DNA of 64,000 bases from Methylovirgula ligni (GCF_004135935.1 NZ_CP025086.1:620001-684000); one strand, 5' to 3'; shown: positions 9,273 through 18,952, counted from the first letter of the stretch. The notes: generated by a model from the letters alone, not told the origin. A program made the numbers and translations.

Positions 9273-10074
9273 GTTGATAAGCAAATGGTATGAAGAGTTG
9301 TAAATTAATAAATACCTGCTCGCGCGTTGGGGCTTTTGCCCCGTTTGGATGACCTGCATCATTTCGCGCTGAACGCAATACTAACTGTATAAAATTGAGG
9401 TTCGTATGCAGATTTTCAAAATCTTTTTTTGGCTCCAGCTCAGGCACTATGCTGTCCAGATTTTTCTGAAATTTCTTGATCTTAGTTCCGATGAATACGT
9501 CGCCGTTTAAAGACGTGAATTTAGCAGCATAGCGTGATGAATTGCCCGCGACCTCTAGAACTCTGAGAAACTCCGCCTCCGCTGCAACTCCTAGCATTAC
9601 GCAGGTCGAAAGCCGACAATCCGCATAAAATGCCGCAACCGCCTCCTCCAGGTATTGCATGGTTTCAGAAGCAATATCGCCCGCCTGATCTCGGACGAGG
9701 GAGGTATACGATGTCACGTCATGAAATCGGTATGTATCGTTAGCTTTGAGTATTTTTTCCCCAAAATGACTAAGCCTAAACCACGGCCATGCCGGATTAG
9801 ATTCGTTCAATCCCAAAGTTATTACACCTTGGCGAAATAAATCCCAAAATACGTCGCGTACAAGCTCAGCATCGTCCGGATGTAGTTTATTGCTCCCTTC
9901 GTAAAGGGTTCTTCCGCGAGAAGGCGCTTTGCGACGAGCAAAAACATCCTCAACGCTCCGAACAAGACTGATCCATTGTTCAGGCGCGTATTGGACCCAT
10001 TCACGTTTTGTAAGCACGTCAACGACCACTTGTCTGATTTCTTCATAGGAATGCGGAGAGTCGTCCGGGTGCAT
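9244..10074 (-). CDS. HEPN-domain protein of unknown function, AT-richer than neighbours
   Basis: This 276-residue protein is not a recognised housekeeping family. The N-terminal 110 residues look like a winged-helix or other small helical domain. The C-terminal 140 residues are helical and carry R237-N-D-A-G-H242, which matches the R-x4-H catalytic motif of HEPN ribonucleases (DUF4145-like proteins). HEPN proteins often act in toxin-antitoxin or antiphage systems; that role is inference here. The base composition is clearly lower in G+C than either neighbour, and many codons are A/T-ending. It is wedged between mtaB (29-base convergent overlap) and purH, with a perfect 31-base inverted repeat upstream. 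No antitoxin partner is seen beside it. Confidence 0.75.
   Translation of the reverse strand: MHPDDSPHSYEEIRQVVVDVLTKREWVQYAPEQWISLVRSVEDVFARRKAPSRGRTLYEGSNKLHPDDAELVRDVFWDLFRQGVITLGLNESNPAWPWFRLSHFGEKILKANDTYRFHDVTSYTSLVRDQAGDIASETMQYLEEAVAAFYADCRLSTCVMLGVAAEAEFLRVLEVAGNSSRYAAKFTSLNGDVFIGTKIKKFQKNLDSIVPELEPKKDFENLHTNLNFIQLVLRSARNDAGHPNGAKAPTREQVFINLQLFIPFAYQLMKLREALV
9252..9267. repeat. 16-bp perfect palindrome in the mtaB/HEPN gene overlap
   Basis: AAGCTTCGCGAAGCTT is fully self-complementary and lies inside the convergent overlap. Because it is palindromic and in phase, both proteins read the same five residues (KLREA) through it just before their stops. It may be coincidental, a bidirectional terminator element or a junction mark. 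Confidence 0.6.
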
Positions 10075-10129
10075 GTGAAGCTCAAATTATTCTTAGGCCA
10101 AATGTTCCGCATCGTGACGAATAATAAGT

Positions 10130-10160
10130 TCGCCGTAAAGCCAATTTGGCTTTACGGCGA
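10130..10160. repeat. 31-bp perfect inverted repeat between the HEPN gene and purH
   Basis: Two 15-base arms, TCGCCGTAAAGCCAA and its exact complement, are separated by one T. The element is 56 bases upstream of the HEPN start and 38 bases upstream of the purH ATG, in the divergent promoter region. It could be an operator, a cruciform-forming site or the edge of the inserted segment. No T-run follows, so it is not a standard terminator. Confidence 0.75.
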
Positions 10161-10197
10161 GTTATGCTAGGGCGTGGAAAACTCGTTGGACAATTCT

Positions 10198-11790
10198 ATG
10201 TCACAAAAACTGCTTCCCATCGCCCGCGCGCTCATCTCCGTCTCCGACAAGACCGGGCTGATCGATTTCGCCAGCGCGCTCGCTGCCCGCAATGTCGAGA
10301 TCGTCTCGACGGGCGGAACGCATCGGGCGCTCGTCGCCGCCGGGATCGCCGCGCGCGACGTGTCGGAATTAACCGGCTTCCCCGAAATGATGGATGGCCG
10401 CGTGAAGACGCTGCACCCCAAAGTGCACGGCGGCCTGCTCGCGATCCGCGAAAATCCCGAGCACGAGGCGGCGATGCTGGCGCATGGCATCGCGCCGATC
10501 GATCTGCTCGTCGTCAATCTCTACCCGTTCGAGGCGACGGTGGCGAAAGGCGCGGACTTCGACGAATGCGTCGAGAATATCGATATCGGCGGCCCGGCGA
10601 TGATCCGCGCCGCCTCGAAGAATTTCGACTCCGTCAGCGTCGTTGTCGATGTCGCCGATTATGCGCGTCTCCTCGCCGAGCTCGACGCGCAAGGCGGCAA
10701 GACGCGCCTCGCCTTCCGCCGCGCCTTGGCGCAGAAGGCTTTCGCCCGCACCGCGGTCTATGATTCCGGCATTTCCAACTGGCTTGCGGCGCAGATCGGT
10801 GAGGCGGCGCCGGATTATCGCGGCTTCGGCGGCCATAAGCTCGAAACGCTGCGCTATGGCGAAAACCCGCATCAGGCGGCGGCCTTCTATGCCAACGAGC
10901 AGCCGAGTTTCGGCCTCGCCACGGCGAAGCAGATCCAGGGCAAGCAGCTTTCCTACAACAATGTCGGCGACACCGATGCCGCGCTCGAACTTGTCAGCGA
11001 GTTTGAGCCTGCAAGGACGGCGGCGGTTGCGATCATCAAGCACGCCAATCCCTGCGGCGTCGCGCAGGCGGCGAACCTCACGGAGGCCTATCGTCTTGCC
11101 TTGCGCAGCGATCCCGTCTCGGCCTTCGGCGGCATCATCGCACTGAACCGCACGCTCGACGCCGAGACCGCGCGCGAGATCATAAAAATCTTCACCGAGG
11201 TCATCATCGCTCCCGATGCGAGCGAGGAGGCGCGCGCGATCATCGCGACGAAGCTCAATCTGCGCCTGCTCCTGACCGGCGGCCTGCCCGACCCGCGCCG
11301 GCAGGAATTGACGTTCCGCTCGGTCAACGGCGGCTTCCTGGTGCAGGGCCGCGATAATGCCCTCGTCGACGACATGGAGTTGAAGGTCGTCACCAAGCGG
11401 GCGCCAAGCGCCGCCGAGCTTGAAGATCTCAAATTCGCCTTCCGCGTCGCCAAGCATGTCAAGTCGAACGCCATCGTTTATGCCAAGGGCGGCGCGACGG
11501 TCGGCATCGGCGCGGGACAGATGAGCCGAGTCGATTCCTCGCGCATCGCCGCGCAGAAGGCGCTCGAAGCCGCGCAGACCGCAGGACTTTCAGAAAGTCT
11601 GGCGAAGGGTTCGGTCGTCGCCTCGGACGCTTTCTTCCCCTTCGCCGACGGTCTGCTGGCGGCGGCGGACGCGGGCGCGACGGCGGTGATCCAGCCCGGC
11701 GGCTCGTTGCGCGACAGCGAAGTGATCGAAGCGGCGGACGCGGCCGGACTTGCCATGGTCTTCACCGGCACCCGGCATTTCAGGCACTAG
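10198..11790 (+). CDS. purH: PurH, AICAR transformylase / IMP cyclohydrolase
   Basis: This bifunctional enzyme performs the last two steps of IMP synthesis in the cytoplasm. The N-terminal MGS-like cyclohydrolase domain starts with [11 protein letters not shown] and STGGT and includes [13 protein letters not shown]. The C-terminal transformylase domain has the KHANPCG motif and ends in [11 protein letters not shown]...TGTRHF. The ATG at 10198 gives 530 residues, the family norm. An in-frame GTG at 10174 would add eight residues. The purH promoter probably overlaps the 31-base inverted repeat upstream. Confidence 0.96.
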   Translation: MSQKLLPIARALISVSDKTGLIDFASALAARNVEIVSTGGTHRALVAAGIAARDVSELTGFPEMMDGRVKTLHPKVHGGLLAIRENPEHEAAMLAHGIAPIDLLVVNLYPFEATVAKGADFDECVENIDIGGPAMIRAASKNFDSVSVVVDVADYARLLAELDAQGGKTRLAFRRALAQKAFARTAVYDSGISNWLAAQIGEAAPDYRGFGGHKLETLRYGENPHQAAAFYANEQPSFGLATAKQIQGKQLSYNNVGDTDAALELVSEFEPARTAAVAIIKHANPCGVAQAANLTEAYRLALRSDPVSAFGGIIALNRTLDAETAREIIKIFTEVIIAPDASEEARAIIATKLNLRLLLTGGLPDPRRQELTFRSVNGGFLVQGRDNALVDDMELKVVTKRAPSAAELEDLKFAFRVAKHVKSNAIVYAKGGATVGIGAGQMSRVDSSRIAAQKALEAAQTAGLSESLAKGSVVASDAFFPFADGLLAAADAGATAVIQPGGSLRDSEVIEAADAAGLAMVFTGTRHFRH

Positions 11791-11800
11791 CGAGTTCAGG

Positions 11801-12235
11801 ATGCCGAATTCGAAATACGCTGCCTACGAACCCGTCAAACCTTACTTCGATCTCGTCCGGGGCGCGCTCGGCGACCTGGTCGATGGCGCGCACTTTTTCG
11901 ATATCGTTTCCGACGATGTCGTTTACGAGGTTCTCTACGACTTCCCCGGCTGGCCCCGCATTATCCGGGGACGTGCCGATCTGATGGCACGGTTCGCCGG
12001 CTATGCCGACAACATCAGGATCGAGGCTGCAGACAGACTGATCGCCCACAAGACGGACGACGGCCGTGTCGTTGTCATCGAATATGAAGTCCACGGGACA
12101 ATCCTCGCGACACGCGTGAAATATAACAATCGCTTCGCCTCGATCATCAGGATTGAAGACCGGAAAATCGCGCACTGGAGAGATTACATGGACTCTCTTG
12201 CGGCGTGGAACGCGCTGATGGCGCCCGCTCGCTAA
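11801..12235 (+). CDS. NTF2-like / SnoaL-type polyketide-cyclase-fold protein
   Basis: This 144-residue protein has the pattern of the cone-shaped NTF2-like fold (SnoaL / ketosteroid isomerase relatives): an N-terminal helix pair, the central strand VVYEVLYDFPG, RIIRGRADLMARF, and the final strand pair RFASIIRIEDRKIAHWRDYMDS. Such proteins bind or isomerise small hydrophobic molecules; the substrate here is unknown. It starts 10 bases after the purH stop and is probably co-transcribed with it, although no functional link is evident. Confidence 0.72.
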   Translation: MPNSKYAAYEPVKPYFDLVRGALGDLVDGAHFFDIVSDDVVYEVLYDFPGWPRIIRGRADLMARFAGYADNIRIEAADRLIAHKTDDGRVVVIEYEVHGTILATRVKYNNRFASIIRIEDRKIAHWRDYMDSLAAWNALMAPAR

Positions 12236-12259
12236 GGCAATAACGGAAGCGGAAGCGTC

Positions 12260-13210
12260 CTAAATCTTCCGGCCCATCGCCAGGAATTTGTCGGCGCGGG
12301 ATTCGCGCAGCGCGTCGGGCGAGAGGTTGCCGAGGCTTTCGAGCGCCGCGGCGATGGCGTTGCCGGTCGAGGCAATGGCCGTGGCGGGGTCGCGATGCGC
12401 GCCGCCGATCGGCTCCGAAATGATTGTGTCGATGATACCGAATCGCAGCAGATCCTGCGCGGTGATTTTCATGTTCGTCGCCGCGTCCTGCGCCTTGGCC
12501 GCGTCGCGCCAGAGGATCGAGGCCGAGGCCTCGGGCGAGGCGACGGTGTAGATCGCATGCTCCAGCATCAGCACGCGATTGCAGGCGGCGATGGCGATGG
12601 CGCCGCCCGAGCCGCCCTCGCCGATGACGACCGCGACATTGGCAACACCGAGGGACAGGGTTTTATCGGTCGAGCGGGCGATGGCTTCGGCTTGGCCGCG
12701 CTCCTCGGCATCGACGCCGGGAAAAGCGCCCGCCGTATCGACCAGCGAGATGACCGGCAGGGAAAAGCGTTCGGCCAATTCCATCAGCCGCACCGCCTTG
12801 CGATAGCCCTCCGGCCGGGCCATGCCGAAATTACGCTTGAGGCGCGACTCGGTGTCGTTGCCCTTCTCCTGGCCGATGACGCAGACGGGCGTGCCGCGAA
12901 ACCGTGCGAAGCCGCCGACGATGGCAGCATCCTCGCCGAACAGGCGATCGCCCGAAAGCGGCGTGAAATCGCTGGTCAGCCCGGCAATGAAATCGGCGCA
13001 ATGCGGACGCTGCGGATGGCGCGCGACAAGCGTCTTCTGCCAGGGCGTGAGATTGGCATAAAGATCGGCGAGCGCCTTCTCGGCCCTAATTTCAAGCCGC
13101 GTCAGATCCTCGCTCTCGACATTGTCGCCGTCGGCGACGAGCGCGCGCAATTCCTCGACCTTGGTGTCGAGTTCGGCAACGGGCTTTTCGAAATCGAGAT
13201 AGCTACGCAT
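12260..13210 (-). CDS. accA: Acetyl-CoA carboxylase carboxyltransferase subunit alpha
   Basis: AccA with AccD transfers carboxyl groups from biotin to acetyl-CoA, the first committed step of fatty-acid synthesis. The start at 13210 (MRSYLDFEKPVAELDTKVEEL) gives 316 residues, exactly the family length; an upstream extension to 13282 has no homology. The carboxyltransferase core motifs PEGYRKAVRLMELAERF, VDTAGAFPGVDAEERGQAEAIA and GEGGSGGAIAI are intact. It reads convergently to the NTF2-like gene. The prs gene lies about 185 bases upstream on the same strand. Confidence 0.97.
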   Translation of the reverse strand: MRSYLDFEKPVAELDTKVEELRALVADGDNVESEDLTRLEIRAEKALADLYANLTPWQKTLVARHPQRPHCADFIAGLTSDFTPLSGDRLFGEDAAIVGGFARFRGTPVCVIGQEKGNDTESRLKRNFGMARPEGYRKAVRLMELAERFSLPVISLVDTAGAFPGVDAEERGQAEAIARSTDKTLSLGVANVAVVIGEGGSGGAIAIAACNRVLMLEHAIYTVASPEASASILWRDAAKAQDAATNMKITAQDLLRFGIIDTIISEPIGGAHRDPATAIASTGNAIAAALESLGNLSPDALRESRADKFLAMGRKI

Positions 13211-13395
13211 GAACGCCCTGGGGGCCAAGATCAAGATGTGATCGATTCCAAAGATTTGGGGCGGGATCTGTGCGCATCCCACCCCGAAAGGCCGGGGAAA
13301 CTCCCCTATTTCGAAGGTTCAAGTCAAGAAAGATGGTGGCCACCACGGCGCAACGCAAAGGACCGGCAAAAAGATGCTTAATTCCGCCGCGTGGC

Positions 13396-14340
13396 TCAGT
13401 CGAAGAGGCTGGAGACACTTTCTTCCTTCGCCGTGCGGGCGATCGCCTCGCCGATCAAGGGTGCGATCGGCAGAACACGGATGTTATTCGTCAGCAGAAC
13501 CGCTTCGGTCGGCGCGATCGTATCGGTAACGACCAGTTCCTTGAGCGAGGAGCCGCTGATCCGCGCCACCGCGCCGCCGGAGAGCACGCCGTGGGTGATA
13601 TAGGCATAGACGTCTTTGGCACCCTGGGCGAGGAGCGCATCGGCGGCGTTGCAGAGGGTGCCGCCCGAATCGACGATATCGTCGACGAGGATGCAGGTCT
13701 TGCCCCGGACATGGCCGATGACGTTCATCACCTCGGATTCGCCGGGCCGTTCGCGGCGTTTGTCGACGATGGCGAGCGGCGCATCAATGCGCTTGGCAAG
13801 CGCCCGCGCCCGCACCACGCCGCCGACATCAGGGGAAACGACCATGACATTCTTCAGATCGTTGCGTTCCTTGATGTCGCGGACCATGACCGGCGCGGCG
13901 AAAAGATTGTCGGTCGGGATGTCGAAGAAGCCCTGAATCTGGCCGGCATGGAGATCGACCGTCAGAACGCGGTCGGCGCCAGCGCGGCTGATGAGATTGG
14001 CGACGAGCTTGGCCGAGATCGGCGTGCGCGGCCCCGGTTTGCGGTCCTGACGGGCATAGCCGAAATAGGGGATAACGGCGGTGATGCGCCGGGCAGAGGC
14101 GCGGCGCAGCGCGTCGGTCATGATCAGCACTTCCATGAGGTGATCATTGGCCGGGAACGAGGTCGACTGGACGATGAACGTGTCCTGCCCGCGCACGTTC
14201 TCCTGAATCTCGACGAAGATCTCCATATCGGCGAAGCGCCGGACCTGACACTTGGTCAGGGGCACGCCGATATAGGTCGCGATCGCCGTGCTCAGCGCGA
14301 GATTGGAATTGCCGGCGAGGATTTTCATAGGAATTGACAT
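13396..14340 (-). CDS. prs: Ribose-phosphate pyrophosphokinase
   Basis: Prs makes PRPP from ribose 5-phosphate and ATP for purine, pyrimidine, histidine and tryptophan synthesis. The 314 residues are typical of class I enzymes. RYFADMEI-like, [10 protein letters not shown] (about 92-101), the divalent-metal/ribose segment [12 protein letters not shown] (128-139) and the PRPP loop [10 protein letters not shown] (219-228) are all present. No linked partner gene is needed for its role. Confidence 0.97.
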   Translation of the reverse strand: MSIPMKILAGNSNLALSTAIATYIGVPLTKCQVRRFADMEIFVEIQENVRGQDTFIVQSTSFPANDHLMEVLIMTDALRRASARRITAVIPYFGYARQDRKPGPRTPISAKLVANLISRAGADRVLTVDLHAGQIQGFFDIPTDNLFAAPVMVRDIKERNDLKNVMVVSPDVGGVVRARALAKRIDAPLAIVDKRRERPGESEVMNVIGHVRGKTCILVDDIVDSGGTLCNAADALLAQGAKDVYAYITHGVLSGGAVARISGSSLKELVVTDTIAPTEAVLLTNNIRVLPIAPLIGEAIARTAKEESVSSLFD

Positions 14341-14381
14341 TGGCGGATGAGGCCCGCTGGATCCACTCTAAATTCCGCTTC

Positions 14382-14804
14382 TCAGCGTGCCCGCGTCCAT
14401 GTCTCGCCGCCGCAAGCACCGCCACCCGGCACACAGCCCTGGACGCGCAGTGTGGTCGCGCTCGCGAGCGAGACGGTAATCGTATAGGTCTGGCCGTCCT
14501 GCGCATTGTAGCTGTAACCCGACCAGGCGTTCGGGCCGGTGGCGCGCAAGGCGTAGAGAACCTCGATGCCGAGCACCGTGCGGTTGCGCTTGCGCGGATC
14601 GGGATTGTGAATGTCCTTGCCGGCCGGGGTGATCGTCGTCGCGATATTGCCACAGAAGGCCGCGCCACAACGGTGGACGCGGATCGTCGCCGTGCCATCG
14701 GCGACCCGCCATTCGCCCTGCGGCGAAGGACCGGCGAAAGCCGCCGGCGAAGCGAGAAGCAGACTGGTCAAACAAAGCGGGCGCGCAATCTGCGAAAAAT
14801 TCAT
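14382..14804 (-). CDS. DUF2147 exported protein
   Basis: The start at 14804 is preceded by a GAGGA ribosome site and gives 140 residues with a signal peptide ending near PAAFA. The mature part has the DUF2147 pattern: GEWRVADGTATIRVHRCGAAFCGNI, then DIHNPDPRKRNRTVLG, then WSGYSYNAQDGQTY and TLRVQGCV. DUF2147 proteins are periplasmic lipocalin-like proteins of unknown function, common in alphaproteobacteria. An alternative start at 14828 would lengthen the N-terminus by eight residues and spoil the signal peptide. Confidence 0.82.
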   Translation of the reverse strand: MNFSQIARPLCLTSLLLASPAAFAGPSPQGEWRVADGTATIRVHRCGAAFCGNIATTITPAGKDIHNPDPRKRNRTVLGIEVLYALRATGPNAWSGYSYNAQDGQTYTITVSLASATTLRVQGCVPGGGACGGETWTRAR

Positions 14805-14906
14805 GGGGGTCCTCGTGGTTGAACTCACTTGGCGGCCGTTCGCGGCCGGTGGGACGCCGCAAACGACACAATTGGGGGAGTGCTTATCGCATCGGGGGGA
14901 GGCTGG

Positions 14907-15635
14907 CTAGCGTTGAGCGGTCACTCCGTCGCCGTTGCCCGGGGACGCAGCCGCCACTGCCGGGGAAGCGGGGGCGGTCGCCGCCACGACGGTCCGGCCG
15001 TCTGGCGGGGCCGGGGGCGCATTCGTGGCAACTTGCGGCGCCGTCTCCCCGGGGGCCGCCGGTGCCGCATTGGCAGCAATGGCTTCCGGCGTATTGGTCA
15101 TGACCGCAGCGAGATCGGCCGCGCTTTTCGCCGCCACGGCGGCGAGAGCATCGTCGCCGACCAGGGACCAGGAATCCGGCGCCTGGCCGCGAATGAGAAC
15201 CTCGTCCTCAACGCGCTGCGTGCGCTGCTTTTTCGAATCGAAAACGTCGAGGACATAGGCGACGGCCGTCGTACCGTCGCCCTCGGGATAGGCGCTCAGA
15301 TAGGCGCGCACGAGATAATTCGGATCATCGGCTGCGGCGACCGATACATCGCTTCGTTTGGCGGCGTCGACGAACAACGCCTGAAACTTGTCGTCGAGAC
15401 CGCCCGGAGCGCCGCCGATGCTGGCCACCCCCACCGTCGCGCCTGCGGGGCTGACGTTCGGCCTCCGGGCGATGTTGTCAGAAGGAGGCGCGGCCGGCTG
15501 CGGCGGGGCTTGCGCGGTATCTTCGACGCAACCTCCGAGGCCGAGGCCGCAGGCGAGCGCCGCGCCGATCAGCCAGCCGCGGGCGGGGCCGGCCGGACGT
15601 CGAACGCAGGCGCGCGCGTCAAAGCTTCGATCCAT
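14907..15635 (-). CDS. Predicted lipoprotein, Ala/Pro-rich, unknown function
   Basis: This 242-residue protein has a basic N-terminus, a hydrophobic stretch and a lipobox LGGC with Cys36, so it is probably a lipid-anchored envelope protein. The central 100 residues (about 80-180) look folded (LDDKFQALFVDAAK, NYLVRAYLSAYPEGDGTTAVAYVLDVFDSKKQR) and the rest is a low-complexity Ala/Pro linker. No family beyond an alphaproteobacterial lipoprotein is recognised. It lies upstream of the DUF2147 gene on the same strand. Confidence 0.7.
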   Translation of the reverse strand: MDRSFDARACVRRPAGPARGWLIGAALACGLGLGGCVEDTAQAPPQPAAPPSDNIARRPNVSPAGATVGVASIGGAPGGLDDKFQALFVDAAKRSDVSVAAADDPNYLVRAYLSAYPEGDGTTAVAYVLDVFDSKKQRTQRVEDEVLIRGQAPDSWSLVGDDALAAVAAKSAADLAAVMTNTPEAIAANAAPAAPGETAPQVATNAPPAPPDGRTVVAATAPASPAVAAASPGNGDGVTAQR

Positions 15636-15901
15636 ATCGCCTCAATGTCAGGCCGCCTATGCAACCACCCCTCGCCCGGAACAGCGGGCGTGCCATCGCT
15701 GGCCCAAATTGGGCCTCAGGCTCGGCTCAACAGCTAACCCGATTTTAACCGCAGGTCCAGACGCAGCGGCAGGGCGTTGGAAACCGGCCTGCGATCATCA
15801 TGTTACCGCAATTGCGCGGTGTCCCCAATGGCGCGATGGATGCTGAAATGCGGACCAAATCCGGCTTTCCCTCGCCGTCCGGGCCGCCTACATCTGAGGC
15901 G

Positions 15902-17878
15902 ATGACACCCCGAGACAATTCCGAAACGCCGGAGACTCCTAGCCCCGAAAATCCGGCCGCCGAACCCCTCCCGGCGGAGCCGGCGATCCTGCTCGACGAA
16001 TCGGCGGACCCGGCGCTTCGCCGCGGCGTCGATGTCATCAAGGCCAACTGGAAGCACGCGCCGCTCGGCCCCGGCGTCTACCGCATGCTCGGCGCCGATG
16101 GCGAGGTGCTTTATGTCGGCAAGGCCAGGAGCGTGCGCAAGCGCATTGCGAGCTACATGCGGCTCGGCGGCCATACCAACCGCATCGCCCGGATGATCTC
16201 GCTGACCGCCGAAATGGTCTTCGTCTCGACCGAGACTGAGACCGAGGCGCTGCTGCTCGAAACCAATTACATCAAGCAGATGAAGCCGCGCTTCAACGTC
16301 CTGATGCGCGACGACAAGTCGTTCCCTTACATCTTCATCAGCGGCGACCATTCGGCGCCGCAGATCATGAAGCACCGGGGTTCGCGCGAACGGAAGGGCG
16401 ACTATTTCGGCCCCTTCGCCAGCGTCTGGGCGGTGAACCGCACCTTGAACGCGCTGGAGCGCGCCTTTCTCCTGCGCTCCTGCACCGATTCCTATTTTGC
16501 CAACCGCACGCGACCGTGCCTGCTGCATCAGATCAAGCGCTGCGCCGCGCCCTGCACCGGCGAGATCGGGTTGGCGGATTACGCCGCTTTGGTCGGGGAA
16601 GCCCGCGCCTTTCTCTCCGGCAAGAGCCGCGCGGTACGCGACATGCTGGCGAAGGAGATGAACGAAGCCGCCGAAGTGCTCGACTACGAGCGCGCGGCGC
16701 GGCTGCGCGACCGTATCTCCGCGCTCTCCAACATCCAGGGCGCGCAAGGCATCAATCCGCATTCGGTCGAGGAGGCGGATGTCTTCGCCATCGCCGAGGA
16801 GGCGGGGCAGTTCTGCGTCGAGGTCTTCTTCTTCCGCACCTATCAGAACTGGGGCAACCGCGCCTATTTCCCGCGTGCCGACAAGAGCCTCAGCCAGAGT
16901 GAAGTGCTCGATGCTTTCCTCGCGCAATTCTATGCCGACAAACCGGCTGCGCGGCTTCTCCTGCTCTCGCACGAGATCGAGGATCGCGAGCTTCTGGAGC
17001 GGGCGCTGTCCGAGCGCGCCGGCCATCGCATAGAGGTCGCCGTGCCGCAGCGAGGCGAGAAGAAAGACCTCGTCGATCACGCGACGCAGAACGCCCGTGA
17101 GACTCTCGGCCGCAAATTGGCCGAGGGCGCGAGCCAGGAGAAATTGCTCGCCGGTCTGGCGGCCGCCTTCGGCATCGAGGATACGCTGCGGCGTATCGAG
17201 GTCTACGACAATTCCCACATCATGGGCACGAATGCCGTCGGCGCGATGATCGTCGCCGGGCCGGAAGGCTTCATGAAGACGCATTACCGCACCTTCAACA
17301 TCAAGGGCGAGGATTTAACGCCGGGCGATGATTTCGGCATGATGCGCGAGGTGCTGCGCCGCCGCTTCACCCGCCTCGCCAAGGAGGATGAAGGCGCCAA
17401 CCAGGATCCCGACGCCTTTCCGCAGCGCCCCGATCTCGTCCTGATCGACGGCGGCAAGGGCCAGTTCGAGGCAGCCCGGACAGTGCTCGCCGATCTTGGC
17501 ATCAACGATGTCGCGATCGTCGCCATCGCCAAGGGGCTCGACCGCGAGGCGGGGCGCGAGACGTTTTTCGTCGAAGGCAAAGAGCCATTCCGGTTGCCGC
17601 CGCGCGACCCGGCGCTCTATTTCGTCGAGCGGCTGCGCGACGAGGCGCATCGCTTCGCCATCGGCACCCACCGCGCCCGCCGCAAGAAGGAATTCACCCG
17701 CAGCCCGCTCGACGAGATCGCCGGCGTCGGACCGGCGCGGAAACGGGCATTGTTACAGGCGTTCGGCACGGCCAAGGCCGTCTCACGCGCCGGCCTCGCC
17801 GATCTCGAAAAAGTCGACGGCATCAATTCGGCAACGGCAAAGCTCGTCTACGATTTCTTCCACGGCGAACGGGCGTGA
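15902..17878 (+). CDS. uvrC: UvrC, excinuclease ABC subunit C
   Basis: UvrC makes both incisions in nucleotide excision repair. Domains in order are a GIY-YIG nuclease near the N-terminus ([18 protein letters not shown]), a UvrB-binding UVR motif ([21 protein letters not shown]), the RNase H-like UvrC homology domain ([29 protein letters not shown]) and a C-terminal helix-hairpin-helix pair ([15 protein letters not shown]). The ATG at 15902 gives 658 residues. The frame is open to 15800 with three further Met codons, so the exact start is uncertain; the Pro/Glu-rich N-terminal 35 residues precede the nuclease domain. Confidence 0.94.
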   Translation: MTPRDNSETPETPSPENPAAEPLPAEPAILLDESADPALRRGVDVIKANWKHAPLGPGVYRMLGADGEVLYVGKARSVRKRIASYMRLGGHTNRIARMISLTAEMVFVSTETETEALLLETNYIKQMKPRFNVLMRDDKSFPYIFISGDHSAPQIMKHRGSRERKGDYFGPFASVWAVNRTLNALERAFLLRSCTDSYFANRTRPCLLHQIKRCAAPCTGEIGLADYAALVGEARAFLSGKSRAVRDMLAKEMNEAAEVLDYERAARLRDRISALSNIQGAQGINPHSVEEADVFAIAEEAGQFCVEVFFFRTYQNWGNRAYFPRADKSLSQSEVLDAFLAQFYADKPAARLLLLSHEIEDRELLERALSERAGHRIEVAVPQRGEKKDLVDHATQNARETLGRKLAEGASQEKLLAGLAAAFGIEDTLRRIEVYDNSHIMGTNAVGAMIVAGPEGFMKTHYRTFNIKGEDLTPGDDFGMMREVLRRRFTRLAKEDEGANQDPDAFPQRPDLVLIDGGKGQFEAARTVLADLGINDVAIVAIAKGLDREAGRETFFVEGKEPFRLPPRDPALYFVERLRDEAHRFAIGTHRARRKKEFTRSPLDEIAGVGPARKRALLQAFGTAKAVSRAGLADLEKVDGINSATAKLVYDFFHGERA

Positions 17879-17980
17879 CCGGCCCCGCCTGCCCCGGGCG
17901 GGAAAGGATGTGGTCCCTCTCCCGGCTTTGTGCGTGCCCTTTCTATTGACCTTTCGCGCCGCGGCATGTTCCCTCCCGGC

Positions 17981-18703
17981 ATGGCCGTTTTTACTTTCGC
18001 GCGTGGCTCAAGCCGGCGCTTCAATCTGCCCAATCTCCTGACCTATGGGCGGGTCGCGGCCGTGCCCGTCGTCGTCGGCTGCCTGTTCTGGCCGGAGGTC
18101 GCCGCAGCGCGCTGGGCGGCGCTGGCGATTTTCGTCCTCGCCGGCATCAGCGATTTCCTCGACGGCTATCTCGCCCGCGCGCTGGCGCAGCAATCTTCGC
18201 TCGGGCGCATGCTCGATCCGATCGCCGACAAATTGCTCGTCTCCGCCGTCCTGCTGATGCTCGCCGCCGATCATACGATTGCCAGCTTTTCGCTCTGGGC
18301 GGCGATCATCATCCTGTGCCGCGAAATTCTCGTGTCCGGCCTGCGCGAATTTCTGGCCGAGTTGAAAGTCTCGCTGCCGGTCAGCCGCGTGGCAAAGTGG
18401 AAGACGACTCTGCAGCTCGTGGCGCTTGGCTTTCTCATTGCCGGGCCGGCCGCCGAGCCCTATCTGCCCGGCACGACGAGGATCGGCCTCGGCCTGCTCT
18501 GGGTCTCGGCCATCCTGACGCTCTATACCGGCTGGGATTATTTCACGGCGGGCGTAAAGCACCTCCTAGATCATGATGATTTCGGATCGAAGCGACCCGA
18601 AATCATGAACGCGATCGATTCTCATAATTTAGAGCGGGATTTACGCGAAAATCCGGTATCCACTTTTTCGCATCCCGCTCTAGACGGGGACGAAAAGCCA
18701 TGA
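17981..18703 (+). CDS. pgsA: CDP-diacylglycerol-glycerol-3-phosphate 3-phosphatidyltransferase with repeat-encoded tail
   Basis: PgsA is the membrane enzyme that makes phosphatidylglycerol phosphate. The CDP-alcohol phosphotransferase signature DG-x2-AR-x8-G-x3-D-x3-D is intact (DGYLARALAQQSSLGRMLDP, then IAD). Five or six hydrophobic helices are visible. The start at 17981 (MAVFTFARGS) is chosen because the preceding frame has no homology. The family normally ends near the helix before HLLD; here a further 45 or so residues are read from a palindromic repeat at 18567-18682. The stop overlaps the moaD start (ATGA), so the tail keeps the pair translationally coupled. Confidence 0.93.
   Translation: MAVFTFARGSSRRFNLPNLLTYGRVAAVPVVVGCLFWPEVAAARWAALAIFVLAGISDFLDGYLARALAQQSSLGRMLDPIADKLLVSAVLLMLAADHTIASFSLWAAIIILCREILVSGLREFLAELKVSLPVSRVAKWKTTLQLVALGFLIAGPAAEPYLPGTTRIGLGLLWVSAILTLYTGWDYFTAGVKHLLDHDDFGSKRPEIMNAIDSHNLERDLRENPVSTFSHPALDGDEKP
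18567..18682. repeat. Dispersed palindromic repeat inside the 3' end of pgsA
   Basis: Two stem-loops lie back to back. The first has the arms ATGATTTCGG / CCGAAATCAT (18576-18606), the second AGAGCGGGAT / ATCCCGCTCT (18631-18681). The second resembles an intergenic repeat common in rhizobial genomes (recollection, not tested). The element is translated as the tail of PgsA. Confidence 0.72.
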
Positions 18704-18951
18704 AGGCGCGCTATTTCGCCTGGGTGCGGGAACGCGTCGGCCTCACCGAGGAGGAGATCGCGCCGCCGGCCTCCGTCGCGACCGTCGCCGATCTCATCGT
18801 CTGGCTGAAGCAGCGCGGCGAGAATTATGCGACAGCCTTCGCCAACGAAGCCACGATCCGCACGGCACTCGACCGCCAGCATGTGAAGCCGGGCACGCCG
18901 CTCGCCAATGCGGCGGAAGTCGCCTTCTTTCCGCCGATGACGGGCGGCTGA
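18700..18951 (+). CDS. moaD: MoaD, molybdopterin synthase small subunit
   Basis: MoaD is the ubiquitin-like sulfur carrier of molybdopterin synthase; its C-terminal Gly is thiocarboxylated and donates sulfur to precursor Z. The 83 residues end in the required Gly-Gly (PPMTGG). The start overlaps the pgsA stop by four bases and moaE follows one base after the stop, giving the operon pgsA-moaD-moaE, an order often found in alphaproteobacteria. Confidence 0.95.
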   Translation: MKARYFAWVRERVGLTEEEIAPPASVATVADLIVWLKQRGENYATAFANEATIRTALDRQHVKPGTPLANAAEVAFFPPMTGG

Positions 18952-18952
18952 G

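Noticed and set aside
9822..10112. 96-codon minus-strand frame overlapping the HEPN gene
   Set aside because: It lies in another frame of the same strand within the HEPN gene; the longer frame carries the RNDAGH motif and continuous helices.
15803..17284. A 493-codon open frame on the minus strand
   Set aside because: It lies entirely opposite uvrC and mirrors its codon phase; the translation is rich in Arg and Asp with no domain. A shadow of GC-rich coding DNA.
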